From assembly GCA_013151865.1 (NCBI GenBank), contig JAADHN010000102.1, positions 1 through 36,638 of the forward strand: 36,638 nucleotides of DNA, written 5' to 3'. Position numbers and translations under genes: made by a program. Each line of letters starts with the position of its first letter. Positions within the stretch are counted from its first letter, which is position 1. Below are positions 26,429 to 35,628 of the stretch, one piece after another. This stretch comes from Kiritimatiellota bacterium. Lineage in GTDB: Bacteria > Verrucomicrobiota > Lentisphaeria > Oligosphaerales > JAADHN01. The notes under the pieces were generated by a model. That model saw only the letters and a list, made by a program, of their open reading frames with translations, was not told where the DNA came from and ran no database searches.

Positions 26429-27364
26429 ATGGGGGCTTTGCCGGAACGCAGCAGAATGACCGGGGTCTGGTCCGCCACGCCCACGCCGTTTACCGCCGAC
26501 GGGCGCGTCGATCCCGTCGCCGCGCAACGCTTGGTCGAGCATCACGTCCGGCTCGGGGTCCGTGGGCTCTTCCTATGCGGTACCTGCGGCGAAGGGCCGT
26601 GGATGACCGATGAACAGCGAGGCGAATTCATCCGCGCCGTCGCGGACGCCGCCGGGGGGCGCCTCACGCTTGCAGCGCAGGTCACGGACAACTCTGCCCG
26701 CCGGATCCTGCGCAACATCGAGGCCGTTCGCGACGCCGGCGCCGAGATCGCCGTGATCGCACCCCCGTACTTCCTGCTCAACTCCACACCGGAAAACGTG
26801 CTGGCAACCTACCGGGAGGCGATCCGACAATCGCATCTGCCCGTGGGGATCTACGACCGCGGCGCCGGCGGCGCCGTGCCTGTGCCCGACGAAATCCTGG
26901 GCGAGATCTACGCCGAAGACAACGTCGTTATGGTCAAGGACAGTTCGAGCGACCCCGGACGCCGCCGGATCGCACTCGAAGCCCGGACCGACCGCCCGCA
27001 ACTGGCGCTCTTGACCGGGAACGAGTTCGATTGCGTCGCCTACCTGCGGGCAGGTTACGACGGGCTCCTGCTCGGCGGAGGGATCTTCAACGGAAAACTG
27101 GCCGCGAGACTGATGAGCGCCGCCGGTCGCCGCGACTGGGAGGCCGCCGAGACACTGCAACAGCGGATGAACCGGCTGATGTGGGACGTGTACGGCGGCA
27201 GACAGATCGCCTGCTGGCTGTCCGGTCTCAAATACCTGTTGGTCGAAATGGGAGTGTTCCGGACCACTGCGGGGTTTCTCCGCTACCCGCTCACACCCGA
27301 ATGCCGCGCCGCCGTCAAGCAGGCAATGAACCGAGAAGCCGAAGTGCTGGGCCTGGCGCCTTGA
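26429..27364 (+). CDS. DapA/NanA-family aldolase or dehydratase
   Basis: Class I aldolase-fold protein of 311 residues. The ATG at 26429 has GGAGGG 7 bases upstream. The Schiff-base lysine is K170 in VMVKDSSS, the catalytic Tyr is Y142 in VGIYDRG, and the GTTGE loop is altered to GTCGEG (51-56). Family members condense or cleave pyruvate with an aldehyde (dihydrodipicolinate synthase, N-acetylneuraminate lyase, 2-keto-3-deoxy-sugar aldolase) or dehydrate keto-deoxy sugars. No lysine-pathway genes are close, while glycosidases and a pyruvate/oxaloacetate-linked pump are, so a sugar-acid aldolase is preferred over lysine biosynthesis. It starts 90 bases after oadB and may share its transcript. 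Confidence 0.8.
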   Translation: MGALPERSRMTGVWSATPTPFTADGRVDPVAAQRLVEHHVRLGVRGLFLCGTCGEGPWMTDEQRGEFIRAVADAAGGRLTLAAQVTDNSARRILRNIEAVRDAGAEIAVIAPPYFLLNSTPENVLATYREAIRQSHLPVGIYDRGAGGAVPVPDEILGEIYAEDNVVMVKDSSSDPGRRRIALEARTDRPQLALLTGNEFDCVAYLRAGYDGLLLGGGIFNGKLAARLMSAAGRRDWEAAETLQQRMNRLMWDVYGGRQIACWLSGLKYLLVEMGVFRTTAGFLRYPLTPECRAAVKQAMNREAEVLGLAP

Positions 27365-27451
27365 CGCGTCCCAAACGCACCCGGTCGGGGTGGGACGCGG
27401 TCTTCGCTTGTCCCTCCCGGGTTTTTTTTCGCCGACACGGAGGGTCCCGTC
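27365..27451 (+). promoter_or_regulatory. Leader with mutually exclusive hairpins, intrinsic terminator and masked ribosome site
   Basis: Hairpin A pairs CGCGTCCCA (27365-27373) with TGGGACGCG (27391-27399). Terminator B pairs GGG-T-GGGAC (27388-27396) with GTCCC-T-CCC (27410-27418) and is followed three bases later by eight T residues (27422-27429). A and B share 27391-27396 and cannot form together. CCCTCC (27412-27417) can also pair with the ribosome site GGAGGG (27439-27444) of the next gene. At minimum B is a good terminator for the aldolase gene. Confidence 0.5.
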
Positions 27452-30400
27452 ATGCTTCGAATCGCACTTGCGTCGGTCTTCCTGTGGACCGCCGTGTTCG
27501 CGGTCCCGGCCGCGCCGCTGCTGACCGTCCCGAAAGTGACACAAGCGCCGCGGATCGACGGCGTGCCGGACGAGCCGGTCTGGCAAACGGCGGCCGTGGG
27601 CGCGGGGTTCACGCGGCTCGGCGAGAGTGCCGTACCGCGCGAGCCGACCCGGTTCCGCGTCCTGTGGGACGGGCGGGTGCTGTATCTGGCGGTTGAGTGT
27701 GCGGAGTCCGCTCTCGTTCCGGCTGAGCAGCGGGCGGAACAGGTGAAGCGCGCCGCGCGCGGCAGGGACGGGAACGTTTTTGCCGATGACGTGGTCGAGT
27801 TCTTCCTCGATCCGCGCACCGACGCCGGGTACGTGCACCTGGCGGTCGGCGCCGGCGGCGGCCGTTACGATGCCCGTGGAACAAACCGGTCGTGGGACTT
27901 GAAATGGACGGCCACGGCACGCTTGGCCAATGGGCGCTGGACCGTCGAGGCGGCCGTGCCGCTCGAACCGATCCTGGGGCAGTTGCCGCGCCCGGGCCTT
28001 CGGTTGGGTTTCAATGTCGCCAGGGAGGAAAAACCGGTGCCGGAACTGTCGGCCTGGGCGCCGGTGAGCAGCGGCTTTCACGAGCCGGACCGATTTGGCA
28101 CGCTCGTTCTCGCCGACGGTCTCGTGCCGGCGATCTCGGCAGAGACGCCGACACGATCCGCCGCGGACAAATGTTCTTTCCCGGTTACGGTCCGCGGCGT
28201 TGCGCGGGACCCGCTCCGGGTCGAGGCGGTGGCCGGCGGACAAACGCTCGGAACGTTGACCGTGCCCGCCGGCGGCCCCGAGAAGCGGACGGTCGCCCTG
28301 GCCGTGCGGCCAGGGGCGAACTCCGCGGTGACGGTCGTGGTTTCCAGCGGCGGTCGCGCCCTGTTTCGGTCGCCGCCGTTCCCGCTCGCAGGTTTGGGCA
28401 TCGCCGTTTACCGTGCGAAGTTCGCAGGTACGGCCGGGACCCTGAAACTGGCGGTCGACGGGCGCACGGTCGGGCGCGCTGAAGCGGGTCAAGGCTTGAA
28501 ATGTGAATTCCGCCTCGAACGCGGCCTGCATCTTGTGACGATCTCCGGGGACAGCCCCGGAAAAATCGCCGGCGGCATCGAGACGGCCGGCGGGTTCGCT
28601 CTGCGGCTCGATGAGGCTTGGCGGCGCTTCGACGGCGTGCCGGAGACAGGGAACGACATCGCGGTCGACCAGGCCGCGGCCTGGCCCCGCGCCGTGAGCC
28701 GAACCCTCGGACCCGGCGGCGGGGTTTTTGCGCGGGCCATCCTGGTCGGCGGCCCGGCCCGGACGCCCCTGACGCCGAACTGCCGTGTGGCTGCGTTCCC
28801 GAAAGGAACGCCGGAAATGGTATATCCCACCCTGAACCCGCCTCCGGTTATGTTGCCCGGGCCGTATACGGCCATGATCGAGTTGCCCGCCGGGTTCACA
28901 TTCCTGGCGGCGGACGGGCGTGCGGGCCAGGCATTCGACCGGAGCCGCGCGGACAAAGGGGAGGGCGGCACGCTGCGCATCCGGCTCGAGACTGCCTTCC
29001 TCGGCAGACCGGGCATGGAAATCAGCAGTCGGTTTTCGGACGCCGCCAACACGACCACCGGCTACATTCCCACCGTGCGCTTGGGCGGTACGCACGACTG
29101 GCGGGTCTGCACCGCTCGGGTTCGGGTACCGGACAATTCGGTGGGCCTGCGTCCGCTGTTCATCAAGTGGCAGAATCGGGGAGTGACCGGCACATGCTGG
29201 ATCGACGACGTCGAGGTCCGGGAGGTGGACTCGGGGCGCCTGCTGTTCCGGCGAACTTTCGAGGAAGCGGGGTGGCAACGTAAAACTTATGTCGTGGCTC
29301 TGAACGAAACAAGCGGGGGACACGCCGCCCGGATCGTGGCGCTTGAGAAGGGCCAAAAACGACAGCAGGCACTTTGGTTGGTGGACGAACCCATCCCGGT
29401 GCGACCGGGGGCGCTTCTCGAAATTTCCTGCCGGGCAAAATGCGGAAACGTGCGGAGTCGCGACACGACCGCCAAAGCCGCACTGGTGGTGCGGTCCGAG
29501 GCCGCGCCCGGCTCGACGGGGACCGGCCGGGTTTGGTTTACTTGCGGCCGGGGTTTCCTGGTGGAGCACCCCCGACAGTTCGAAGTCCGGACCCTGCCGC
29601 CGCTCGTGGGACGGCGGCCGAAGCGGATCCGAATCGTGCCGTGCTATTACAGCGACCGGTTCGAAGAAACGGCGTCGAGGGCCATGGCGGAGAACATCGA
29701 CAAGGCCGGCATCACCGGGATTTACGGCGGACGCAGTACGCTGGTCGGCCGGTACGTGCGCAGCCGGTTGCACTACATTCTCAGCTTGCCGTGGCACAAC
29801 GGCGCGGCAAAAATGCTCGGGTTTGCTCCCGGCGAACTCCCCGAGGATTGCCGGCAACTGAACTACGACGGCAAACGCGCCAAGGACAAAGCCTGCCCCA
29901 CCTGGATGCTGTCCGACGGCCGGGCGCGTTTCAACGTCATGGGCGATTGGATCGCTGCGCGACTGAAAGCCGACGGCGGGTACGACGAAGTGGACTGGGA
30001 TTACGAGACTCCGGTGGTGGATCCCCCGACGTTCTGCTTCTGTCCGCGCTGTCTCAAGGCATTTGCCCCATCGGTACACGCGGACCCCGCGGACTTGACC
30101 GCGGAAAAGGTGGTCGAGGAATACCGGGACCCGTGGGTGGCGTTCCGCTGCCGGCAGAATGCGGAGATCGCCGGCCTTGTCGCCGAACAGGTCCACCGCG
30201 TTGCACCGGGGACGCTTTTTTCCGTGTACAGCGGACACCAGAACCGGCGTACTCGAGAGCACTACGGCGTGGACTGGGAGTTGATGGCAAAGTCCGTGGA
30301 TCTCGGTATTGCCGGGTACAACGCGTCGCCCGAGCAGGCCCGCAAAACCGCCGCGGCGCTGGCCGCCCAGGGCAAACCGTTCATGGGGGGCGAAATGTAC

Positions 30401-30850
30401 TTCCTGTCCCTGGACGGTCCCGTGAAAGGCGCCTGGCGCCCGGAAGGCTGGAAAGTGCGCCTGGTGCGGCAAACCGTCGAGAGCGGCGGACTGGGGTGCT
30501 TGATCTGGTGGCTGCCCGTCATGGACGGCGCCGGGTTCTACGAGACCTCGCGCGCCGCCGGGCTGATGGCCGCGGTCGAGGATTTCGTGACCGGTAACGA
30601 CCGGGCGGACGCCACGGTGCGCGTCCGGCGCGGCCCGGCTCGGGACGTGGTCGTCCTGCGGCACGGCGGTCGCCGCTGCCTGCTGCTGTTCAACGGCGGA
30701 GCCAAGGCACGGACGTTCGAACTCGATCCGGGCGGCGGCGGCCCGTTCCTCGAGGCACTCGAGACCGGTCGCACAGGCGAGCGCCTCGGACAGACCGTTA
30801 CGGTCTCCGCCCATGACGTCCGCGCTTTCGTGGAGCAGGAGGACCGGTAG
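27452..30850 (+). CDS. Giant secreted protein with CBM9-like domain and putative glycosidase barrel
   Basis: Exported protein of 1132 residues (signal MLRIALASVFLWTAVFAVPA; ribosome site GGAGGG). Residues about 25-225 match the CBM9/DOMON-like carbohydrate-binding fold: RIDGVPDEPVWQTAAVG, VLYLAVEC, DDVVEFFLDP, WTVEAAVPL and ending DRFGTLVLADG. Residues 225-440 are Ig-like beta domains, and 545-700 contain a carbohydrate-binding-like module (WIDDVEVREVDSGRLLFRR). A TIM-barrel domain runs from about 722 to 1050, with the likely acidic centre EVDWDYETP near 845 and the cysteine-containing FCFCPRCLKAFAP. A short beta domain ends the protein. The barrel belongs to the loosely defined group of hypothetical bacterial glycosidases; no GH family can be assigned by eye. 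Confidence 0.75.
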   Translation: MLRIALASVFLWTAVFAVPAAPLLTVPKVTQAPRIDGVPDEPVWQTAAVGAGFTRLGESAVPREPTRFRVLWDGRVLYLAVECAESALVPAEQRAEQVKRAARGRDGNVFADDVVEFFLDPRTDAGYVHLAVGAGGGRYDARGTNRSWDLKWTATARLANGRWTVEAAVPLEPILGQLPRPGLRLGFNVAREEKPVPELSAWAPVSSGFHEPDRFGTLVLADGLVPAISAETPTRSAADKCSFPVTVRGVARDPLRVEAVAGGQTLGTLTVPAGGPEKRTVALAVRPGANSAVTVVVSSGGRALFRSPPFPLAGLGIAVYRAKFAGTAGTLKLAVDGRTVGRAEAGQGLKCEFRLERGLHLVTISGDSPGKIAGGIETAGGFALRLDEAWRRFDGVPETGNDIAVDQAAAWPRAVSRTLGPGGGVFARAILVGGPARTPLTPNCRVAAFPKGTPEMVYPTLNPPPVMLPGPYTAMIELPAGFTFLAADGRAGQAFDRSRADKGEGGTLRIRLETAFLGRPGMEISSRFSDAANTTTGYIPTVRLGGTHDWRVCTARVRVPDNSVGLRPLFIKWQNRGVTGTCWIDDVEVREVDSGRLLFRRTFEEAGWQRKTYVVALNETSGGHAARIVALEKGQKRQQALWLVDEPIPVRPGALLEISCRAKCGNVRSRDTTAKAALVVRSEAAPGSTGTGRVWFTCGRGFLVEHPRQFEVRTLPPLVGRRPKRIRIVPCYYSDRFEETASRAMAENIDKAGITGIYGGRSTLVGRYVRSRLHYILSLPWHNGAAKMLGFAPGELPEDCRQLNYDGKRAKDKACPTWMLSDGRARFNVMGDWIAARLKADGGYDEVDWDYETPVVDPPTFCFCPRCLKAFAPSVHADPADLTAEKVVEEYRDPWVAFRCRQNAEIAGLVAEQVHRVAPGTLFSVYSGHQNRRTREHYGVDWELMAKSVDLGIAGYNASPEQARKTAAALAAQGKPFMGGEMYFLSLDGPVKGAWRPEGWKVRLVRQTVESGGLGCLIWWLPVMDGAGFYETSRAAGLMAAVEDFVTGNDRADATVRVRRGPARDVVVLRHGGRRCLLLFNGGAKARTFELDPGGGGPFLEALETGRTGERLGQTVTVSAHDVRAFVEQEDR

Positions 30851-31344
30851 GAGAGGGGCCTCGAGACTCGCCCGCGCAACCTTGGACGCACACGGATCGC
30901 ACAGCCCCTGAACCGGTTCCGGCGAGCGGTCCCGCCGAGCGGGAGGGCCGTCCTTTCGCCCCTCCGCCTGACGCGCCAATCTCCGGAAACCAGAGAAATT
31001 CCGTCCCTCGATCTCCACCATGGCCGGGGCGCCGGCGCCGCCAAATCCTCCCCCGGTCCCTTGCCGCCGCTTCCAGTCCGCGCTATCTTCTTCCCCTCGC
31101 AGGAACGCAATTTCCTGTCAGCCTGTTCAATCCCGCCGAAGAGGCAAAGGAAACGCATCTTCGGATCGATCCCGTCGCCCTGAAGCTGCCGACCGGTTGT
31201 ACGGACGCGGACGTGCTCATCGGACGGCCAAGCGAGAAGCGGCCGATTCGACGGACGCCGGCTGACCGAGGACGTGGCGATGATCGCGGTCGGTCCATGA
31301 GCTTCGCCCGTCCTGCAAACTGTCTTCCTTGAAGAACCGGAAAC
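30851..31344. other. Gap without a supported gene, possible coding remnant
   Basis: No start codon with a ribosome site is found. One plus-strand frame is open from at least 30961 to a stop at 31330-31332. Its latter part reads like protein (FPVSLFNPAEEAKETHLRID, then PVALKLPTG) but it has no ATG before that segment. It may be a decayed gene or chance. The minus-strand frames are arginine/serine-rich chance frames. Confidence 0.3.
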
Positions 31345-34300
31345 ATGAATCCCTACGGAGCTTGGCTGCGCATCGGGTTGGCATTATGCCTGACTTCCGT
31401 GCCAAGGGCTTGGTCCGCCGAGGACGTACGTCCACAGGCGAAGAATGTGGCGCTCGGGAAGGCCGTGCGGTTCAACACGCCTCCCAACTATCGCGCCACC
31501 ACCGATCCGGACGATGCGAAGCAGCTCGTCGACGGTCTCCTCTCGCCCCGGTCCCCCATCTGGTACGACAAGAGCACCGTTGGCTGGGCCTCGCTCGATC
31601 CCACGGTGTTCACCCTTGATCTCGGCGCGGTGCATCCCATTCGGGGCGTGGGGCTGCATATTGGCGCGGGGCGGGCCGGAGTCGAGTGGCCGGCCAGCAT
31701 CCGGATTCAGGTCAGCGACAACGGGCGGAGATACAGCGACGTCGGCAATCTCATGGAACTGCTGTCCCGACGTCCACCGAACCGGGGCTACGCTTCCTTC
31801 TGGCTCGTCACCGACAGGCTCCGGACCCACGGTCGGTTCGTGCGTTTCGTCTGCTCGCCCGTCAACCTGGGCAACGGCGCCTACATCATGCTGGACGAGG
31901 TGGAGGTGTACCGGGGGGAGACGGCTTGGCTCGATCTCCCTCTGACCTGGCCCGATGCGCCCCGATACTGGCGCGCCGACTGGTCGGAGATGAAGTGGGC
32001 GGATCGCACCGGCAGCACGCCCTATGCCCAACGTCCCACGCTCCTGGTGCTGGTGGACGGCACGAACGAACAGCGCGGGCAGGCGCCCTTGCAGCAAGCC
32101 GTGCCGGGGCCGGACGGGATGACCTTCACGCTTCTGGGGGAAGCGGGCCGGCGACGCAGCATGTCTTGGACCGGCCGACTTGCCACGCCCATCTCTACGG
32201 AACACTGCCGTTATGCCCTGATGACGTTCCGCGCCGAAGGGATCCGCCGTACGTACCATTCGCGGGCGTTGGTGGCGCTCCGGGGACTCAGCGACAAGGC
32301 CGCGGCCAACGAGGTGACCCTGCTTGAAGCCAACATGGCGCTGAATGACGGACTGCCCCACACGCTGCTCAAGCCCCTGCCGGAGGGCTTCACGCTCCAT
32401 CAACTCAAGGTCGCTCTGCACACCGAGGATGATGCGCCGCGCCTGACGCTGGAGCGGCTGGAACTGTTGAGCGAGGCGCCGGCGGTCTTCAACACGGAGA
32501 TCGCCTTGGGGCGCGCGCCGCCGCGGGCAGGCTTCCTCCCCGTCGAGTTGGGCGCGACCCTCAACGGCACATTGTCCGGCTGGTATGACCGGGTGCTGGC
32601 GAAGCACAAGATCGCCTTCGACGGCGCCCGTGTCCTGCCTGCCGGCAGTCTGTGCGTGTCGGGCGTACCGTTTGTCATCGCCGCGGGCGACAAGGACTTG
32701 GCGCTCGTCCCGCAGACGCCCGAACAGAACGAGCGGGTCCGGTTTTTGGGCCAAACCGTGGACAGCCGCAACCTCGGGCCCATCTCGCGCGATGACGCCC
32801 TGAGCGTGGAGGTGGATGCCGCCGCGCGCGAGGCCTTCCTGCTGCTCGCCCTGGACGCGCGGCCGGTGCAGTCCCGTGGCAACCTGCCCGGTACGGCGTT
32901 GCGTCTTGATGACATCGAGTGCCTCTCGGTGGAACTCGCCTACGACCGGGGTCGCAGCGAGATCGCCTTCCCATACTCCCTGGCCGACCGAGGCTGCTAT
33001 ATTCCGGCGCGGGAATTGGGGGCCTATGCCGTCGCCTGTGATCCCACGCGGCGGCTGAAGAAGATCACCCTCCATGCTCGCCAGTTCGGGCTCAACTTCG
33101 CTCTCGCCGCGGTGACCCTGAACACGTCCGGCAAGGCGCTCGTGCCGCAACTCGCCGGCTTCCCCCAGCCCGAGCGCACCGTGCGCCATCCCGCCCCTCC
33201 CGCCCGACCCGTGGCAGTCACTCTGGAGGACCGGCGCTTGACGCTGGGTAACCGTTGGTACGAATGCAGCTTCGATCTCTCCCAAGGTTTCGTGCTCGAC
33301 CGATTTATCCATCGCTGGAATCCGTCGGTCAAGATCCATCTTGCCCCCAACAGCGGCTTGCGCGTGCGCATTCGCGACACGGTGTACACGGGGCGATGCT
33401 TCAAGGCCGAGGTCGTGCGCACCGCGGCTGCGGAAGCCGAGCTGCGGCTGGTCAGTCGGCGGCCGGAGCTGCCGCTGGAGATTGCCGTCACCATCACGGC
33501 CTCCGACTCCCCCGAGCTGCGTTTTCAGGTTCGGGCCCGCAACCTCGGCGACAAACCGCTGGCCGCGGAACTCTGCCTGCCCGCGCTGGCCGGGCTGTCG
33601 CTCGGCGATCTCGCCGCGACGCGCCTGTTCTTTCCGCAGTACCGCGTGGTGGACACCGCCCGGTCCGTCGTTCTGCGTGCGCCGTACGGCCCGGAGTTTT
33701 CTTCACAGTTCATGGACGTGTACAGCCGCCGGGCCGGGGTCGGCCTGATGGTGCGCACCGACAACCGCGAGCAACGCATGGCCGACTTCACCTTGCGCAA
33801 GGACCCCGGCGGTGTTTCCGGCGGCGTCTGCTTCCCCGCGGAATTCAATTCACTCGGCCCGGGGGTCGGCCGCGCCTATCCACCCGTGGTTCTGGCCGCC
33901 CACCAGGGCGACTGGCACGAAGCCTTCAAACTCTATCGCGACTGGGTGCGGACCTGGTACCGGCCCGTCAAGTCTCAAGACGAGGACTACTTCCTCAACG
34001 CCTGGGACATGCAGTGCTATCGTCCGAGCGAGAAACTGAGTTGGCTGGAAGCGCGTATTCCGGCGATCATCTCGCCAGACCGCAAGCGATTTTTCGTGGA
34101 CGAAATATTCGCCTTCGAGCAACAATACCTCGGCCACGTGCCGGACTTGGTCCACTTCTTCAATTGGAATTACAACAACGAGAAGAATCGCCACGAACAT
34201 GGCGTCTACGGCGCCCCGCACGCCTACGAGCAGGCCGGGGGGCTCGCCTTCTTCCGCCGGCTCATCGCCGAAATTCAGGGGAAGTGGAAGCGTCCGGTAT

Positions 34301-35283
34301 CTCTGTACACGATCAGCGACCGCTTTCGTATCTCGGCAATGCCGGACCAAGCACTCGCCGCGGAATTGGCGGCCGGGGCGGCGCACAAGCAGATGGAGGA
34401 CGACGACACGGCCGCGTTGCGCGGCGCCGGGACGGCGGACGGGATCGTCTTTCCCGGTATCGGCAATGAGCGCTGGACGGACTTTTTCGTCAGGGATATC
34501 GCCAAGATGCAGCGCGATACCGGTTGCCGGATCGTGTATATGGACGTCTTTCCGCGCTTCTCCCACCTGAGCGGGGCGCCGGGCGTCACCCCACGCGGGG
34601 ACGACATGAACGTGATTCGGCGCGTGCGCAAGGCCCTGCCGGATGAGGTGGCGCTGTGGAGCGAATACCCCCTTACCGATGTCGCGTCGCAGTACGCCGA
34701 CGGTTGCCTGCAGTACTATTTCCTGGACCTTAACCAGGTTTTCGCCCGGCGCTACAACGTCTCCGACAGGGCCGGCGACCTCTTCATGGAGATGCCGTTC
34801 AATCTCGGCCGCTATGCCTTGCCACGCTACCGAATTTTCTGCCTTGCCGGCTACGCCGAGATGACGAACAAGCCCGGCCAGGTGGACGCGGTGTTCGTCA
34901 ACGGTGAGGCCTATTTCGAAGACACCTACCGGCTGGAGTATTCGCGCTTGCGCGCCCGGATCAACCGGGCCTATGAGGTCAAGCGCCAATACGCCGATTG
35001 CTTCAGCAGCGACGACCCGACCCCATGGGTGCAGACGGCCGCCTCCGGCCTGACTGCCAACCTGTTTCCGGGCAAGGGCCGGGACCTGTGGACGTTGTTC
35101 AACGGGCGGCCGAAAACCTACTCGGGGGTCGTGCTGATCGTGCCGCATCACCCGGGGGCGAAGTATCGAGACGCCTGGAACGGGTCGCCGCTGGCGCCGG
35201 CGATCGAGCGGGGAATGGCGAAGATCTCCCTGACTCTCGACCCGCAGCAGCCCGGCTGCGTGGTGCAGGATTGGAGTCGCTGA
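31345..35283 (+). CDS. Giant secreted protein with discoidin (F5/8C) domain and putative glycosidase barrel
   Basis: Exported protein of 1312 residues; the signal peptide ends near SVPRAWSA (residue 24). Residues about 33-190 form a discoidin/F5-8C carbohydrate-binding domain: NVALGKAVRFNTPP, FTLDLGAVHPIRGVGLHI, SIRIQVSDNGRRYSDV, GRFVRFVC and DEVEVYRGE. Beta-sandwich regions follow to about 630. A mutarotase-like sandwich (about 630-860) begins LTLGNRWYECSFDLSQGFVL. From about 860 to 1200 there is a TIM barrel: YRDWVRTWYRP, HFFNWNYNNEKN, DTGCRIVYMDVFPRF and EVALWSEYPLTDVASQYADG. The layout resembles DUF6259-type secreted glycosidase candidates of Verrucomicrobia-like bacteria. D and E residues in the last two motifs are the best catalytic candidates. 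Substrate unknown. Confidence 0.75.
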   Translation: MNPYGAWLRIGLALCLTSVPRAWSAEDVRPQAKNVALGKAVRFNTPPNYRATTDPDDAKQLVDGLLSPRSPIWYDKSTVGWASLDPTVFTLDLGAVHPIRGVGLHIGAGRAGVEWPASIRIQVSDNGRRYSDVGNLMELLSRRPPNRGYASFWLVTDRLRTHGRFVRFVCSPVNLGNGAYIMLDEVEVYRGETAWLDLPLTWPDAPRYWRADWSEMKWADRTGSTPYAQRPTLLVLVDGTNEQRGQAPLQQAVPGPDGMTFTLLGEAGRRRSMSWTGRLATPISTEHCRYALMTFRAEGIRRTYHSRALVALRGLSDKAAANEVTLLEANMALNDGLPHTLLKPLPEGFTLHQLKVALHTEDDAPRLTLERLELLSEAPAVFNTEIALGRAPPRAGFLPVELGATLNGTLSGWYDRVLAKHKIAFDGARVLPAGSLCVSGVPFVIAAGDKDLALVPQTPEQNERVRFLGQTVDSRNLGPISRDDALSVEVDAAAREAFLLLALDARPVQSRGNLPGTALRLDDIECLSVELAYDRGRSEIAFPYSLADRGCYIPARELGAYAVACDPTRRLKKITLHARQFGLNFALAAVTLNTSGKALVPQLAGFPQPERTVRHPAPPARPVAVTLEDRRLTLGNRWYECSFDLSQGFVLDRFIHRWNPSVKIHLAPNSGLRVRIRDTVYTGRCFKAEVVRTAAAEAELRLVSRRPELPLEIAVTITASDSPELRFQVRARNLGDKPLAAELCLPALAGLSLGDLAATRLFFPQYRVVDTARSVVLRAPYGPEFSSQFMDVYSRRAGVGLMVRTDNREQRMADFTLRKDPGGVSGGVCFPAEFNSLGPGVGRAYPPVVLAAHQGDWHEAFKLYRDWVRTWYRPVKSQDEDYFLNAWDMQCYRPSEKLSWLEARIPAIISPDRKRFFVDEIFAFEQQYLGHVPDLVHFFNWNYNNEKNRHEHGVYGAPHAYEQAGGLAFFRRLIAEIQGKWKRPVSLYTISDRFRISAMPDQALAAELAAGAAHKQMEDDDTAALRGAGTADGIVFPGIGNERWTDFFVRDIAKMQRDTGCRIVYMDVFPRFSHLSGAPGVTPRGDDMNVIRRVRKALPDEVALWSEYPLTDVASQYADGCLQYYFLDLNQVFARRYNVSDRAGDLFMEMPFNLGRYALPRYRIFCLAGYAEMTNKPGQVDAVFVNGEAYFEDTYRLEYSRLRARINRAYEVKRQYADCFSSDDPTPWVQTAASGLTANLFPGKGRDLWTLFNGRPKTYSGVVLIVPHHPGAKYRDAWNGSPLAPAIERGMAKISLTLDPQQPGCVVQDWSR

Positions 35284-35628
35284 CCGGCTGTTGAGGACAA
35301 CCGCTATTCTCAAAGCGCTATGAGCCGTGACAGGCCCTGGTTCCACGCGGGTCCACAAGAAGCCCCGGGACCTTTGCCCACGGTGTCATCCGGGCGAGTC
35401 GAGCTGAGCCGGGAGGGCATGGTTCGGGGAGACTCACCCGGTGAGTGAGACTGTGGTATGTCTCTTAGCCGGGTGGATCCAGTGGACGGACTGCACTGGG
35501 TGAACCGGTTGGACGCCATCGTTTCGGCGGGGTCTTGTTTTCTCGGTCCGCCGGCATCCTCCGAGCCGAACCGGCTTTTCCGGGAGATCTTCCGCGGAAA
35601 GATCCCCGAGGCAGCGCCGCGTCATGCC
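35284..35628. other. Gap after the discoidin gene, with a 42-codon mini-ORF
   Basis: One short plus-strand frame, 35320-35448 (begins MSRDRPWFHAGP and ends EGMVRGDSPGE), is open from ATG to stop but has no ribosome site. An imperfect palindrome ACTCA/TGAGT (35432-35436/35442-35446) lies at its end. Two 9-base-spaced GTGGAY units (35473-35478, 35482-35487) belong to the repeat described at the four-helix-bundle gene. Confidence 0.3.
35473..35487. repeat. GTGGAY repeat pair downstream of the four-helix-bundle gene
   Basis: GTGGAT (35473-35478) and GTGGAC (35482-35487) start exactly 9 bases apart, the same unit and spacing as the large arrays on the other side of the gene. Confidence 0.5.

Noticed and set aside
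26573-31021. A 1482-codon minus-strand open frame across the aldolase and CBM9 genes
   Set aside because: It runs through two well-supported genes and a terminator, with composition typical of antisense frames.
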